This document shows positions 27,204 to 36,399 of a DNA stretch of 64,000 nt, in pieces; position 1 is the stretch's first letter; each line of letters begins with the position of its first letter. Position numbers and translations under genes: made by a program. The notes under the pieces were generated by a model. It made no database searches. It saw only the letters and a program-made list of their open reading frames with translations, and was not told the origin of the DNA. Source of the stretch: an uncultured Dorea sp. (lineage in GTDB: Bacteria > Bacillota > Clostridia > Lachnospirales > Lachnospiraceae); contig CAJTRE010000011.1 of the NCBI GenBank assembly GCA_910578495.1, positions 4,207-68,206 of the forward strand, given 5' to 3'.

Positions 27204-28532
27204 CTACTCCAAAGTTGCAAAGTTTATTTTCATAATTTCCGTAATTCTAATACCAAAATTATCTTCCACTACAACTACATCGCCCTTTGCGATACATTGT
27301 CCATTTACCAGTAAATCTACCTGTTCGCCTGCCAGTTTATCAAGAACAACCAGCGAGCCTTTCGTAAAGTCGAGAATATCTTTTACAAGCTTTCTCGTGC
27401 GTCCGATTTCTACAGAAATCTCTAACGGCACGCCCATAATCAATTCCATGTTCTCTTCCTGCTCGCCTTCCAGAACAATTTCTTTATTCTGCGTAAGGTT
27501 CGGACGGGTAACAGGCTGTACGTTAATCATCTTAGGCTCCGGCCTTTCCTTCGGCTCCTGCATCTGTTGCTGCATTTGCTGCATCTGCTGCATCATTTGC
27601 TGCATCATCTGCATCTGAAGCATGGAAGCGTCTGCCATCGGCGGCATTGCCATTGGCTGTGCTGGGGCCGCTACCGGCTGTGTTGGGGCTGCCATCGGCT
27701 GTGCTGGGGCCGCCATCGGCTGTGCTGGGGCCGCTACCGGCTGTGTTGGGGCTGTCTGTGGTACGTCTGCTACTGGCTGCGACGCCGCAGATTCCTCCGG
27801 CTGTGACGCACCTATACCGCCACTTAACATCTTCTCAATCTCTTCCTGTGAAAGAGTCTTGCCCGGCTGTTCACTCTGCGCAGGCTCTGCCGCCGGCTCA
27901 ACAGCCTTCGGAGCCTCGTCCTCAATCGGTATCATTGCGCTCTCTGGAAGAATACCCTCCACCAAACTCTTTGCCAACCGGATCGGCATAATATTAAAGA
28001 ATTCACTCTCCATCTGGTCTGCAATTTTAAGTGTGAATCCGATAACAACCATCGGGCTGTCATTTGGAAAACTTGTATTCTTAAACTCATCTACATCATC
28101 CACTTCAAAGGATGTCGGCGTTGAAATATTTACCACTTTTCCGAGAAATTCTGACAACGCAGTTGCAGACGCTCCCATCATCTGATTCATGACTTCACAG
28201 ACGGCGCTGATATTCATCTCATTTAATTCAAACTCCTCGTCAGACATCTCCATGCCCATCATTCTCTCAACAATGACTTTCACATCATGTCTTTTAAGGA
28301 GCATTACGTTCTTGCCTTCTAATCCCGAAACATACGTAATGGTAACACCAACTGCAGGCTCCACTCTGCCCATATTGAACTCGCCCTTTTTCATCACATT
28401 CACAACCGGAGTCGTGATGTCGACACGGGTGTTCAGTATGGTAGAGACTGCCGTTGCAGACGCGCCAAGACTAATATTGAGCACTTCGCCGATAGCGTCT
28501 ATCTCTAGCTTACTAAAACATTCAGAATTCAT
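27204..28532 (-). CDS. fliY: Flagellar switch and CheY-P phosphatase protein FliY (CheC plus FliN domains)
   Basis: 442 residues. The N-terminal CheC-like domain (about 1-205) has two phosphatase-type helices (EIDAIGEVLNISLGASATAV and MNISAVCEVMNQMMGASATA). A low-complexity linker (about 210-345) has Ala-Pro-Gln-Met repeats and a Met/Gln run. The C-terminal FliN domain (about 365-440) includes LEISVEIGRTRKLVKDILDF. It forms the C-ring with FliM and FliG and dephosphorylates CheY-P in Bacillus. The linker is much longer than in Bacillus FliY. Confidence 0.94.
   Translation of the reverse strand: MNSECFSKLEIDAIGEVLNISLGASATAVSTILNTRVDITTPVVNVMKKGEFNMGRVEPAVGVTITYVSGLEGKNVMLLKRHDVKVIVERMMGMEMSDEEFELNEMNISAVCEVMNQMMGASATALSEFLGKVVNISTPTSFEVDDVDEFKNTSFPNDSPMVVIGFTLKIADQMESEFFNIMPIRLAKSLVEGILPESAMIPIEDEAPKAVEPAAEPAQSEQPGKTLSQEEIEKMLSGGIGASQPEESAASQPVADVPQTAPTQPVAAPAQPMAAPAQPMAAPTQPVAAPAQPMAMPPMADASMLQMQMMQQMMQQMQQMQQQMQEPKERPEPKMINVQPVTRPNLTQNKEIVLEGEQEENMELIMGVPLEISVEIGRTRKLVKDILDFTKGSLVVLDKLAGEQVDLLVNGQCIAKGDVVVVEDNFGIRITEIMKINFATLE
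27655..27755. repeat. 21-base tandem repeat inside fliY
   Basis: Nearly five head-to-tail copies of a 21-base unit starting GGCTGTGCTGGGGCCGCTAC; two of the first four copies (27655 and 27718) are identical. On the coding strand each copy gives a 7-residue Ala/Pro/Gln unit (PAQPMAA, PTQPVAA). The copy number can change by slippage without shifting the frame, altering linker length. Confidence 0.9.
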
Positions 28533-28570
28533 ATTTCTCTTACTCTCCTTCTAGAAAATTTTTTCTTTTT

Positions 28571-29017
28571 CTATTTTCCAATCTCCAGTGCTTTCTGCGC
28601 CATCAGCTTTATCGCATTAAACGCTGTGATATTTGCCTCATAAGACCTCGTGGCAGACATACTGTCCGTCACCTCTTTTACAAGATCCACATTAGGCATC
28701 ATCACATAGCCGTTCTCATTTGCGTCTGGATGTTCCGGATCATAAACAGGCTGCAAGTCTCGCTTGTCTTCCACAATATTAGTTACCTGCACGCCGCCTT
28801 TTTCCGATACGCGGCGGCTTAAACGACTCTGGAACTCAGAACGGAACGATGGAGCGCTGTTTTTAGCTTCCAGAACTACCATTTTTCTGCGATATGGCCC
28901 GCCGCTTTCAGTCCTCGTTGTATTCATATTGGAAATATTCTCAGAAGCAATATCAAGCCTCTGTCTCTGTGCAGTCAAACCGGACGCACTAATATCAAAT
29001 GAATTTAAAAAAGACAT
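28571..29017 (-). CDS. flgC: Flagellar proximal rod protein FlgC
   Basis: 148 residues, standard FlgC length. LNSFDISASGLTAQRQRLDI followed by ASENISNMNTTRT is the FlgC N-terminus, and NVDLVKEVTDSMSATRSYEA the C-terminal axial helix. It polymerises with FlgB in the proximal rod. Unusually it is not between flgB and fliE but about 12 kb downstream, between cheY and fliY. Ribosome site GGAGG. Confidence 0.95.
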   Translation of the reverse strand: MSFLNSFDISASGLTAQRQRLDIASENISNMNTTRTESGGPYRRKMVVLEAKNSAPSFRSEFQSRLSRRVSEKGGVQVTNIVEDKRDLQPVYDPEHPDANENGYVMMPNVDLVKEVTDSMSATRSYEANITAFNAIKLMAQKALEIGK

Positions 29018-29032
29018 CTTTAAGCCTCCTCA

Positions 29033-29392
29033 TTATCCAATAATTTTTGTAACTGTTGACAAAATACGTTCTGGCTTAAATGGTTTTACAATAAAATCCT
29101 TTGCTCCTGTTTTAATAGCCTCTACTACCATTGCTTCCTGTCCCATTGCAGAACACATTACAATGTTAGCGTCCGGATGTGATCCCTTAATTGCTTTAAG
29201 AGCCTCAAGTCCATCCATATTCGGCATAGTAATATCCATGAATACCAGATCCGGATTCTCCGCATTAAAAGCATCAACTGCCTGTGCTCCGTCCTCAGCT
29301 TCTACAATATCCGTATACCCTGCCTGTGTCAATGTGTTTTTCACCATCATTCTCATAAACGCCGCGTCATCTACTAATAAAATTTTTGCCAT
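29033..29392 (-). CDS. cheY: Chemotaxis response regulator CheY
   Basis: 119 residues, a stand-alone receiver: LLVDDAAFMRMM acidic pocket, phospho-acceptor Asp in DLVFMDITMPNMDG, Thr/Ser switch near MCSAMGQ and Lys in IVKPFKPERI. Phosphorylated by CheA, it binds FliM and FliY to set motor direction. Located between fliM and flgC in the long operon. Confidence 0.96.
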   Translation of the reverse strand: MAKILLVDDAAFMRMMVKNTLTQAGYTDIVEAEDGAQAVDAFNAENPDLVFMDITMPNMDGLEALKAIKGSHPDANIVMCSAMGQEAMVVEAIKTGAKDFIVKPFKPERILSTVTKIIG

Positions 29393-29472
29393 TTCATTTT
29401 TACCTCACTTTTTTCATTTTTGTTTCTTTATATACTCAGATAACTTTCATAATTTATCTGGTAATCACTTAT

Positions 29473-30477
29473 TTATTCGCCTTTTAAACCTTCTACCCGG
29501 TCTTGAAGCTTTACAGCAATGTTCTTATTATTTACACCAAGCTGGCCTTTGAACCATGGCTGTCCTGCAACATGTATATATACCGGTGAATCCTGTGGTT
29601 TATTCAGATTGATTACATCGCCCGCATGAAGATTGTAAACATCCTCAAGATTCATTCTCGCTGTACCAAGCTGTGCCATAACATCAAGCTTAGATTCCTT
29701 AATGCTGTCAAGGATCTCTTCCCTACTCTCTTTTCGAGTCGTCTGATTGTCCTTATCTGCCAGATGCTTGGTCTTATCAATAATATCAAAAATATTGCTC
29801 AGAAGAATACCTGGAATACATATATTCATTGTATCCTTGATAGTACCAATATGGATAGTCATCATGATAATGACAACCGTCTCATCCACACTGATTCCCT
29901 GAAACATACTCGGGTTTTCCTCAATTCTTTCAAAACTCGTATTAAGTTTTATGTAACTCGCCCACACATCCGTTGTAATTGCCACCAGATACTTGATGAT
30001 CCTCTCATACAACGCAAGCTCAATGTCTGTATACTTATACGCAAAGTTAACAGTCGAATCCTCTCCTAAACCACCGAGCATACGGTCCATCATAGAACTC
30101 ATAAGTGTCGGCGCAATATGAAAAAGCATAGGAGGATTCTTCGATTGATCCTGAAGCTCCACTCTTGCAAGTGTAATAACGTCCGTTTCATTCAACGCAT
30201 TTCCAAACTCATAGTACCTTTGTTCTTCGACACCTACGATCTCTATCTCACTTGCAACCCGGAACAATCCATTAATCTGAGAGGATGCAATCCTACAATA
30301 GTTATCATAGATGCTGCGCAACATCTTGAGCCTGTCTTTTGTATATTTTTTCGGACTATAGAAATCATATTTCCGATAATTCTCTTTTGGCTTCTCTTCT
30401 TTTGCGGGTTTCGCTTCTGCATTCTGCATGGAATTCAGAAGCGCATCTATCTGACCTTGTGATAGTACATCTGCCAT
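29473..30477 (-). CDS. fliM: Flagellar motor switch protein FliM
   Basis: 334 residues. The N-terminal LSQGQIDALLN is the CheY-P-binding peptide. The CheC-like middle domain (about 45-230) carries GGLGEDS, and a C-terminal FliN-like domain follows (LDVMAQLGTARMNLEDVYNL). Forms the C-ring middle. It comes 25 bases after motB, with no fliL between them, unlike the usual motA-motB-fliL-fliM order. Confidence 0.97.
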   Translation of the reverse strand: MADVLSQGQIDALLNSMQNAEAKPAKEEKPKENYRKYDFYSPKKYTKDRLKMLRSIYDNYCRIASSQINGLFRVASEIEIVGVEEQRYYEFGNALNETDVITLARVELQDQSKNPPMLFHIAPTLMSSMMDRMLGGLGEDSTVNFAYKYTDIELALYERIIKYLVAITTDVWASYIKLNTSFERIEENPSMFQGISVDETVVIIMMTIHIGTIKDTMNICIPGILLSNIFDIIDKTKHLADKDNQTTRKESREEILDSIKESKLDVMAQLGTARMNLEDVYNLHAGDVINLNKPQDSPVYIHVAGQPWFKGQLGVNNKNIAVKLQDRVEGLKGE

Positions 30478-30502
30478 CCTTAATTCCTACTTTCGCTAGA
30501 TT

Positions 30503-31255
30503 TTACCTGTCCATTTCTGAATAATATTCATCCAGGCTCTTTTCCACCGAACCAGACTTGCTGATAATCAGCTCTACTCTTCGGTTCTTTGCCCGGTTCT
30601 TTTCCGTATCAAACGGAGCAATCGGACGATACTGTCCATATCCTACAGATACTAACTTCTCCGGACTTATCCGAGTCTTCTGCTGTAAATACACCGTAAC
30701 ATTTGCCGCTCTTTCTGCTGACAATACGCGGTCTGTATCTACATTGATATGGTTGCTCGCCGACGCCTGCGTCGTATGTCCCAACACTTGAATCTCCTTA
30801 ATCGATTTGGAAACTCCGCTGATAATCTCAGCAAATTTCTCCAGAATCTGTTTACCTGCCGGTTTAATCTCAGAACTATTTCCATCAAAAAATATCGAAT
30901 CTCTGAACGTAACGAAAGTATATCCGTCGCCCTTATACAACTCTACCTCCGCAGTCAGACCTGCTTCTTTGACGGAAATCTGTAATTTCTCAAATAATTC
31001 GTCAAAATCTTCTTGCGCCTCTTCACTCAAAGCTCCCGGAACATCCTCGTTTCCATCTTTCACATCTTGTGTTACGATCTGAGACACATCTTCCGCATCG
31101 GGATTAAAACTTTTTACAATCATTTCCCATTTTGCCTGATCGACTGTAGATATAGAATATAGAAGTACGAAAAAGCATAAAAGCAAGGTTACCATATCGC
31201 CGTAAGTGTCCATCCAGGACGCGCCGCTCTCCGAGGCTGACTTTCTCTTTTTCAT
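30503..31255 (-). CDS. motB: Flagellar stator protein MotB
   Basis: 250 residues. Membrane segment with the proton-binding Asp in SWMDTYGDMVTLLLCFFVLLYS, then a plug/linker with an acidic stretch (about 55-110), and an OmpA-like peptidoglycan-binding domain (about 115-240) with GHTTQASASNHINVD and RAKNRRVEL. Anchors the stator to the wall. It starts 12 bases after motA. Confidence 0.97.
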   Translation of the reverse strand: MKKRKSASESGASWMDTYGDMVTLLLCFFVLLYSISTVDQAKWEMIVKSFNPDAEDVSQIVTQDVKDGNEDVPGALSEEAQEDFDELFEKLQISVKEAGLTAEVELYKGDGYTFVTFRDSIFFDGNSSEIKPAGKQILEKFAEIISGVSKSIKEIQVLGHTTQASASNHINVDTDRVLSAERAANVTVYLQQKTRISPEKLVSVGYGQYRPIAPFDTEKNRAKNRRVELIISKSGSVEKSLDEYYSEMDR

Positions 31256-31267
31256 CTTATCACCTTA

Positions 31268-32113
31268 TTATTTCTTTTCTTTCTTTTCTTTCTTCGCTTT
31301 CTTCTTTCCTTCTCCGCCGCCTTCTTCTCCGCCTTCTGACGCCATAATCTTCTGTCGTACGTCTTCTGCAAGATAAGTAAGCAGTCTTTCTTTCAAGAAC
31401 TTCGGATTATCTCCGGATTGAATGGCAAGAATACCTTCAATAACAATCTGCTTGTATAAGAGCTCTTCTTCGTTTCTGCCTCGCAGCTTCTTAGCAATCG
31501 GAAGGAAGAAAACATTGGCAAGCATACAACCATAAAATGTAGTTATCAATGCTACCGACATATCCTGTCCGATATTACCGGCGCCTCCGCTGTCTAAGCT
31601 CATACCTTTTAACATATTGATAAGACCAACCAACGTACCAATCATACCAAATGCCGGTGCGTATGCAGACGCTTTTTCATACAAACCAAACGCCTCTTCA
31701 TGTCTCTGTGACATCGTATCAAGCTCATTTTCCATGAGCGCCCGAACTTCTTCAGGTTCCGTAGCGTCTACAATCATCATGATTCCCTGTTTAAAGAATA
31801 CATCATCCAACTCGTTTGCTTTTTCCTCTAGAGCAAGAAGTCCATTTTTTCTTGCAAGATAAGCCATCTCAACAAGAGTATCAAGCAATCCGCCTATGTC
31901 GTACTTTCCTCCCATTACTACGAGTTTCATATGCTTTCCTACCTCTTTAAGTGTTCTGGCCGGATAACTGGCCACCACCGCACAAATAGTACCGCCCAGA
32001 ACGATCGCAAGACTGTTATAATCTACGAAGTTCCCCATGTTTTTAGGACTAATACCTACAAATAAAATCAATACAAGGCCAACAACTATACCGCCAATAC
32101 TTGTAAAATCCAC
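31268..32113 (-). CDS. motA: Flagellar stator protein MotA
   Basis: 281 residues with four membrane segments: about 5-23 and 32-50, then 150-170 (FGMIGTLVGLINMLKG) and 185-205. The cytoplasmic loop contains the charged residues that drive FliG. The C-terminus ends in a Glu/Lys-rich tail (about 255-281) beyond the usual domain. Pairs with MotB as an ion channel. Ribosome site lies in the gap after flbD. Confidence 0.97.
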   Translation of the reverse strand: MDFTSIGGIVVGLVLILFVGISPKNMGNFVDYNSLAIVLGGTICAVVASYPARTLKEVGKHMKLVVMGGKYDIGGLLDTLVEMAYLARKNGLLALEEKANELDDVFFKQGIMMIVDATEPEEVRALMENELDTMSQRHEEAFGLYEKASAYAPAFGMIGTLVGLINMLKGMSLDSGGAGNIGQDMSVALITTFYGCMLANVFFLPIAKKLRGRNEEELLYKQIVIEGILAIQSGDNPKFLKERLLTYLAEDVRQKIMASEGGEEGGGEGKKKAKKEKKEKK

Positions 32114-32134
32114 GTTATATCACCATCCTGACTT

Positions 32135-32332
32135 TTATCTATTTTCACGGTAACAATGAACCTTCCCATTGTACTCGATTGTTTTCTGAATTATCTCTTC
32201 GGCACTTTCTTTCACAATATAGAATTTTCCATTCATCATAACTACCTTTGATTCCGGTATGATCTCTACCATCTCAATCTGCATACAGTTCAATACTATC
32301 TTCTCATTATTCAGTTTCGTTAACATTATCAT
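32135..32332 (-). CDS. flbD: FlbD-like flagellar protein
   Basis: 65 residues, normal for the small FlbD family (PF06289): LTKLNNEKIVLNCMQIEMVE, then IIPESKVVMMNGKFYIVKE. Always next to flgE and motA in Firmicutes; molecular role unclear. It lies between flgE and motA, 21 bases before motA. Confidence 0.93.
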   Translation of the reverse strand: MIMLTKLNNEKIVLNCMQIEMVEIIPESKVVMMNGKFYIVKESAEEIIQKTIEYNGKVHCYRENR

Positions 32333-32401
32333 AGGTTTCCCCTCCTCATTCTTTAAGTTCTCCCGGGATATAAGAACTATCCCGGGAAGATATAATTATA
32401 A

Positions 32402-33670
32402 TTAACGTTTCATGTTTACCAATTCTTCCAACATCTGGTCTGTTACGGTGATAATCTTAGAGTTTGCCTGAAAACCTCTCTGCGTTGTAATCATCTGTGA
32501 AAACTCGTTAGCAAGGTCTACATTCGCCATCTCCAGATAATTACCTTTGATTACACCTGCCGGCCCGCTTCCCGGTTTTACAGCAGTTGCTGTACCCGCA
32601 TTCGGACCAATACCATAGTAATATCCAGCGGTCTTCTCAAGACCGTTCGGGTTCTCTACAGTGACCAATGCAATCTGACCAATCGCAATTGAACGGTTCT
32701 TATTATCCACACCTACGATAGTTCCGTCTTCGTTGATCTTGTAGCTCTGGATCTCATACTGCTCTCCGGTATCCGGATCGACAGGAATCTGGATTACAGA
32801 CAATTCGTCTGAGTATACTGCCTCAACTCCCGGTACACGATCTGTTCCAACAGCTACTTTGTCAATAGTTCCGCCTATAGCCCTGACATCTGTATCAAAA
32901 TTCTCTCCAGCCGCACCTGCATTATTGGCAGTAACTGTTAAATTCACCGTATTATTAGCCGCATCAAAGTCATTCAAGCCAATCGTACAACCCTTATACT
33001 TTCCATCGGTTCCGTCAGCCATTGTTCCTGTCACTTGTTTTATCCACTCATTAACTGCATCTTTAAAATCAGTCTTATTGGTTTCAATCTGTACCCCGCC
33101 AATTGAAATTGTTCCAGCGGCATTACCTGCCGGCGGAGTAAAGGTAACAGGTGCTTTCGTCAGCTTCCACTGACTCTTTGTCGCCGGCTTCTCCGGAATA
33201 CCTGTTCCCGGTTTCAGTGCATATCCATATACATAATTTCTTTGATCGTCTACCAAATATCCATTGTTATCCGGACGGAAGATTCCGACTCTTGAAAGAC
33301 TAAGTCCGGAATCCGCTACGTTCGTAAAGCTTCCGTTAATCATGTTTCCTACTAAGAAGAATCCTGTTCCGTCAATCATACAGTCCATCGGATCGGATGA
33401 TGGAGACGGCGCTCCTGTTGAGAATGTAGGAATGATGGAACCTGTTGTTACACCGTATCCTACCTGAGATGCATTACGTCCACCAGAACCATTGGCAAGA
33501 TCATTTCCTCCCGCACCATTGATGGATGTAGAATACATAGAATCCAGAAAGTTAAAGCTTGCGCCTTTAAATCCCCATGTATTTACGTTCGCAATATTGT
33601 TACCGATTACGTCTAATTTTGACTGATGTGTTCTCAGGCCCGCAACACCTGCAACCATTGATCTAACCAT
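32402..33670 (-). CDS. flgE: Flagellar hook protein FlgE
   Basis: 422 residues. VRSMVAGVAGLRTHQSKLDV and GNNIANVNTWGFKGA form the N-terminal axial motif, and NEFSQMITTQRGFQANSKII the C-terminal one. The central part (about 140-330) is the surface domain. It polymerises into the hook on the rod with the help of FlgD. Ribosome site AAAGGAAG. Confidence 0.97.
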   Translation of the reverse strand: MVRSMVAGVAGLRTHQSKLDVIGNNIANVNTWGFKGASFNFLDSMYSTSINGAGGNDLANGSGGRNASQVGYGVTTGSIIPTFSTGAPSPSSDPMDCMIDGTGFFLVGNMINGSFTNVADSGLSLSRVGIFRPDNNGYLVDDQRNYVYGYALKPGTGIPEKPATKSQWKLTKAPVTFTPPAGNAAGTISIGGVQIETNKTDFKDAVNEWIKQVTGTMADGTDGKYKGCTIGLNDFDAANNTVNLTVTANNAGAAGENFDTDVRAIGGTIDKVAVGTDRVPGVEAVYSDELSVIQIPVDPDTGEQYEIQSYKINEDGTIVGVDNKNRSIAIGQIALVTVENPNGLEKTAGYYYGIGPNAGTATAVKPGSGPAGVIKGNYLEMANVDLANEFSQMITTQRGFQANSKIITVTDQMLEELVNMKR

Positions 33671-33772
33671 TTTATATACTTCCTTTCTTTTATAACCTGT
33701 CTTCGCTGTTTTTGCTGTCTTTACTGCGTCTATCCGTCACACAGACGCGAAACCTCCATAAAATGGTCCGGC

Positions 33773-34144
33773 TTACATTAAGACAGCGCTGTCAATATTT
33801 GTAAATATATTGTCTTTCATCTCTGTTCCCGCCATCGTCGTGATGACTACATTATTCGGAACATTCACAATAAATGCACCGTTCTCTCCGATAACAACTA
33901 CGTCTTTCGCACCTTTTGCTCTCGCTTTCTCAACTGCTTTATTTAAGTCTTGCATAAGACCGTCTGTCATCTCGATTCCGCGTTCCTGAACTCTCTGTGC
34001 GGCATGTTTGGAAAACTGAATATTCTGTTGTTTTCCAACTTCCTTGTTTAAGAGTTCGCCAAACGGCACGCTTGCCTTCGCAGGTACTGACGCATGCTGA
34101 AGCTGAAGCATTCTGGCGTCTGTAACCCGGCTGATCTTATTCAT
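33773..34144 (-). CDS. Flagellar operon protein, TIGR02530 type
   Basis: 123 residues from ATG at 34144; the upstream frame lies inside flgD. Basic N-terminus, then PFGELLNKE and the conserved core FSKHAAQRVQERGIEM, ending with a short beta domain (AFIVNVPNNVVITTMA). This is the small family found between flgD and flgE in Firmicutes. Function unknown. The start overlaps the flgD stop by 8 bases (ATGAATAA), so translation is coupled. Confidence 0.88.
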   Translation of the reverse strand: MNKISRVTDARMLQLQHASVPAKASVPFGELLNKEVGKQQNIQFSKHAAQRVQERGIEMTDGLMQDLNKAVEKARAKGAKDVVVIGENGAFIVNVPNNVVITTMAGTEMKDNIFTNIDSAVLM

Positions 34145-34676
34145 TCTCAACATCCCCTTTCTCGGAATCTTCTTCATTTCCATCTTCAGGGACATTGTTG
34201 CTGTCGTCGTCTTTCTTAGGCACTTCTCCAACTGACATGATCTGGGATAGTTCGTATTTCTCTTTTCCTATGTAAACGTACTGAGCGCCCGTAAGATCAA
34301 CTCCCGTAACTACTCCGGTCTTCTCTTTTATAATTTTGCCCTTCTCATCCAGAATTGCTACGGTTACTTCTTTACCGATCATTCCCGTCGAATATCCTGT
34401 CAATGTAACTTGAGAAAGATTATTCATAATAACACCAAAATTCGCAATTGCATTTGACACGCTGGTCATAGCATTCATAGTTGCCATCTGTGTCATCTGA
34501 TTCATCATTTCACTGTTACTCATAGGACTCGTCATATCCTGGTACTGAAGCTGTGCCGCCAAAAGCTGCCAGAAATCATCCATACTCATTTGACTGTTGT
34601 TTGCTTTCGCTTTAGTCTGTGTCGCAAGCATCTCGTTATAAATGTCAGTGCGTCCACCTACGCCTTCTACTGCCAT
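34137..34676 (-). CDS. flgD: Flagellar hook-assembly scaffold FlgD
   Basis: 179 residues from ATG at 34676, nine bases after AGGAG. Conserved N-terminal core MDDFWQLLAAQLQYQDMTSP and MMNQMTQMATMNAM, then a beta-sandwich with GMIGKEVTV. The C-terminal tail is strongly acidic (PEDGNEEDSEKGDVENE). FlgD caps the growing hook and is removed when it is complete. Confidence 0.93.
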   Translation of the reverse strand: MAVEGVGGRTDIYNEMLATQTKAKANNSQMSMDDFWQLLAAQLQYQDMTSPMSNSEMMNQMTQMATMNAMTSVSNAIANFGVIMNNLSQVTLTGYSTGMIGKEVTVAILDEKGKIIKEKTGVVTGVDLTGAQYVYIGKEKYELSQIMSVGEVPKKDDDSNNVPEDGNEEDSEKGDVENE

Positions 34677-34722
34677 TTCCTTCATCTCCTTTCTTTAGAT
34701 TCTATCCGTCTTATCACTACGC

Positions 34723-35865
34723 CTACTGCATAAGTCCAAGACGAAGCTTCTGAATAAATTGGTGAGAATCATCGGTCTGATTCTTTCGATTCTCTTCACG
34801 TTGTCTCTCCTGCTCGGAATCTCTTCCCGTATGATCCTGATCTCTTCCTTGCTGATGCAGATAATCATTTTCCTGTTTATCTACATAGACAGTTGTTGTG
34901 TCGCCAAGATTCTGCTCCATCACATAACCAATCTCTCTGGCATTGTGACTGATAAGCTCCAGAGTTCTCTTCTCTGTACACAGAATAGAGATTATTGTCT
35001 GGCCCTGCTCATAGTTTACTTTAATAGCAATCTTACCTAGATTCGCAGGCTCAAGCTGAATCTCAAACTCCTTCACCCCTTTACTGGTCTTAACCACCAG
35101 CTCTTCCGTCAGTTTCTGCGGAATTTCTTCCGGCTTTGATACGTGAACATGTTCTGTCGTTTGACTCTCCTGAACATTGCTTTCATGGCGTACATTAGAT
35201 ACTGCCGCCGTCTGTCCGGCTTCCGGCTGTCCTACATTCTGCACCTCATAGGATGTACCTTCTGTCTCTCTTGCAGCCTCCGGCTGTTCTTCGGATAAGC
35301 GTCCACCTTTCGTTTCTTCTTCTCCTACGGCTTTTAACTGTTCTTCCGGCAGCTTTATATCCACCGTTTCCTTCGCCTCTTCCGGCTTTATACCATCCAG
35401 TATGATTCCGGTTTCTTTCCCCCGGTCTTTTCCGTTATTTACGGATAAGTCCACAGCCTCGGCCTCGGTGTCAGCTCCTAACTGCGGCTGCTCAGTACCG
35501 TCAACGTCCATGACAGGTACTGTCGAAGAACTCTCTTCATCTACAGGCGCTACTAGCTGCATTGGCTGAACGATTTCGCCTGTTTCTTCCGGAATAACCT
35601 GATGTACCAAGTAATCCGGTATGATCTGTCCCATCTGTAACGATAACAATGCCGCTTCATTTGTTGTTCCCGGAAGTTTACTATCGTCCGAAAGAGATTC
35701 CTGCTCTTCTTTGCCGGAAGGCTTCTTAGAAGTATCCTTCATCTCATACCGTTCTTCCAGAACCGACTTGAACGCATCCTTGTTATCATTCACATCTTTG
35801 GTGTTCTTCTTGCTCTCTGTCTTTTGATAACGAACATCCGCCACCGCCATATTTACCTGATTCAT
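34723..35865 (-). CDS. fliK: Flagellar hook-length control protein FliK
   Basis: 380 residues. Residues 1-255 are poorly ordered and rich in Glu, Gln, Thr and Pro. The C-terminal Flg_hook domain (about 262-345) contains VKEFEIQLEPANLGKIAIKV and the following ELISHNAREIGYVMEQN. It measures the hook and triggers the FlhB switch. The tail is rich in Gln/Arg/Asp. Located between fliJ and flgD as usual. Confidence 0.9.
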   Translation of the reverse strand: MNQVNMAVADVRYQKTESKKNTKDVNDNKDAFKSVLEERYEMKDTSKKPSGKEEQESLSDDSKLPGTTNEAALLSLQMGQIIPDYLVHQVIPEETGEIVQPMQLVAPVDEESSSTVPVMDVDGTEQPQLGADTEAEAVDLSVNNGKDRGKETGIILDGIKPEEAKETVDIKLPEEQLKAVGEEETKGGRLSEEQPEAARETEGTSYEVQNVGQPEAGQTAAVSNVRHESNVQESQTTEHVHVSKPEEIPQKLTEELVVKTSKGVKEFEIQLEPANLGKIAIKVNYEQGQTIISILCTEKRTLELISHNAREIGYVMEQNLGDTTTVYVDKQENDYLHQQGRDQDHTGRDSEQERQREENRKNQTDDSHQFIQKLRLGLMQ

Positions 35866-35923
35866 GGTATCCTGCCTCCTTTCTAAAATATAATTTGATA
35901 TATAGTAAACTGCTTACGCAGTA

Positions 35924-36376
35924 TTACCCGTTAATTTTTGCCATCGCTCTTTTCGTAGAAACAAATTCCTCAATAAACTGTTCTTCTTCCTTCTGAACTT
36001 TTACATTATATTCTTTCTGTTTCTGTTCTTTCAGCTTGCCAATCATGGAAGTCTCTTTCTTTCCTTCAATCACTTCGTCGCGCTTCCTCTGTTCTTCTTC
36101 TTTCAACTGCGCAAGTTCTTCATACTTATTCCTGATTCTGACTCCAAGCTGTTCAAGATAGTTCTCATATGTTTTGATCTTTCTGATCGTCATTCCCTGA
36201 AAGCGGCTCTCCTCCAACTGCTTACTGCACAGGAGATGTTCTTCTTCAAGCTTTGCAATCTCATCTTCACATACTCTTACTTTTAACAACGCTCTTGCGT
36301 GTTCTGTTTTTAAGTTTTCCAGTATCTGCTCCTTGTAGTCCAGTACAGTATTCAAGGAAAAAAAGAATTTTTTCAT
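35924..36376 (-). CDS. fliJ: Flagellar export protein FliJ
   Basis: 150 residues, almost entirely charged coiled coil from FSLNTVLDYKEQILENLKTE to the end, the FliJ pattern. It links the FliI ATPase ring to the FlhA export gate. Ribosome site AAAAGGGG upstream, 23 bases after fliI. Confidence 0.92.
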   Translation of the reverse strand: MKKFFFSLNTVLDYKEQILENLKTEHARALLKVRVCEDEIAKLEEEHLLCSKQLEESRFQGMTIRKIKTYENYLEQLGVRIRNKYEELAQLKEEEQRKRDEVIEGKKETSMIGKLKEQKQKEYNVKVQKEEEQFIEEFVSTKRAMAKING

Positions 36377-36399
36377 CTTCCCGCACCCCTTTTACCATA

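Noticed and set aside
27567..28185. Plus-strand frames opposite fliY rich in Cys, Gly and Ala
   Set aside because: They are reverse readings of the Ala-Pro repeat of fliY, without ribosome sites.
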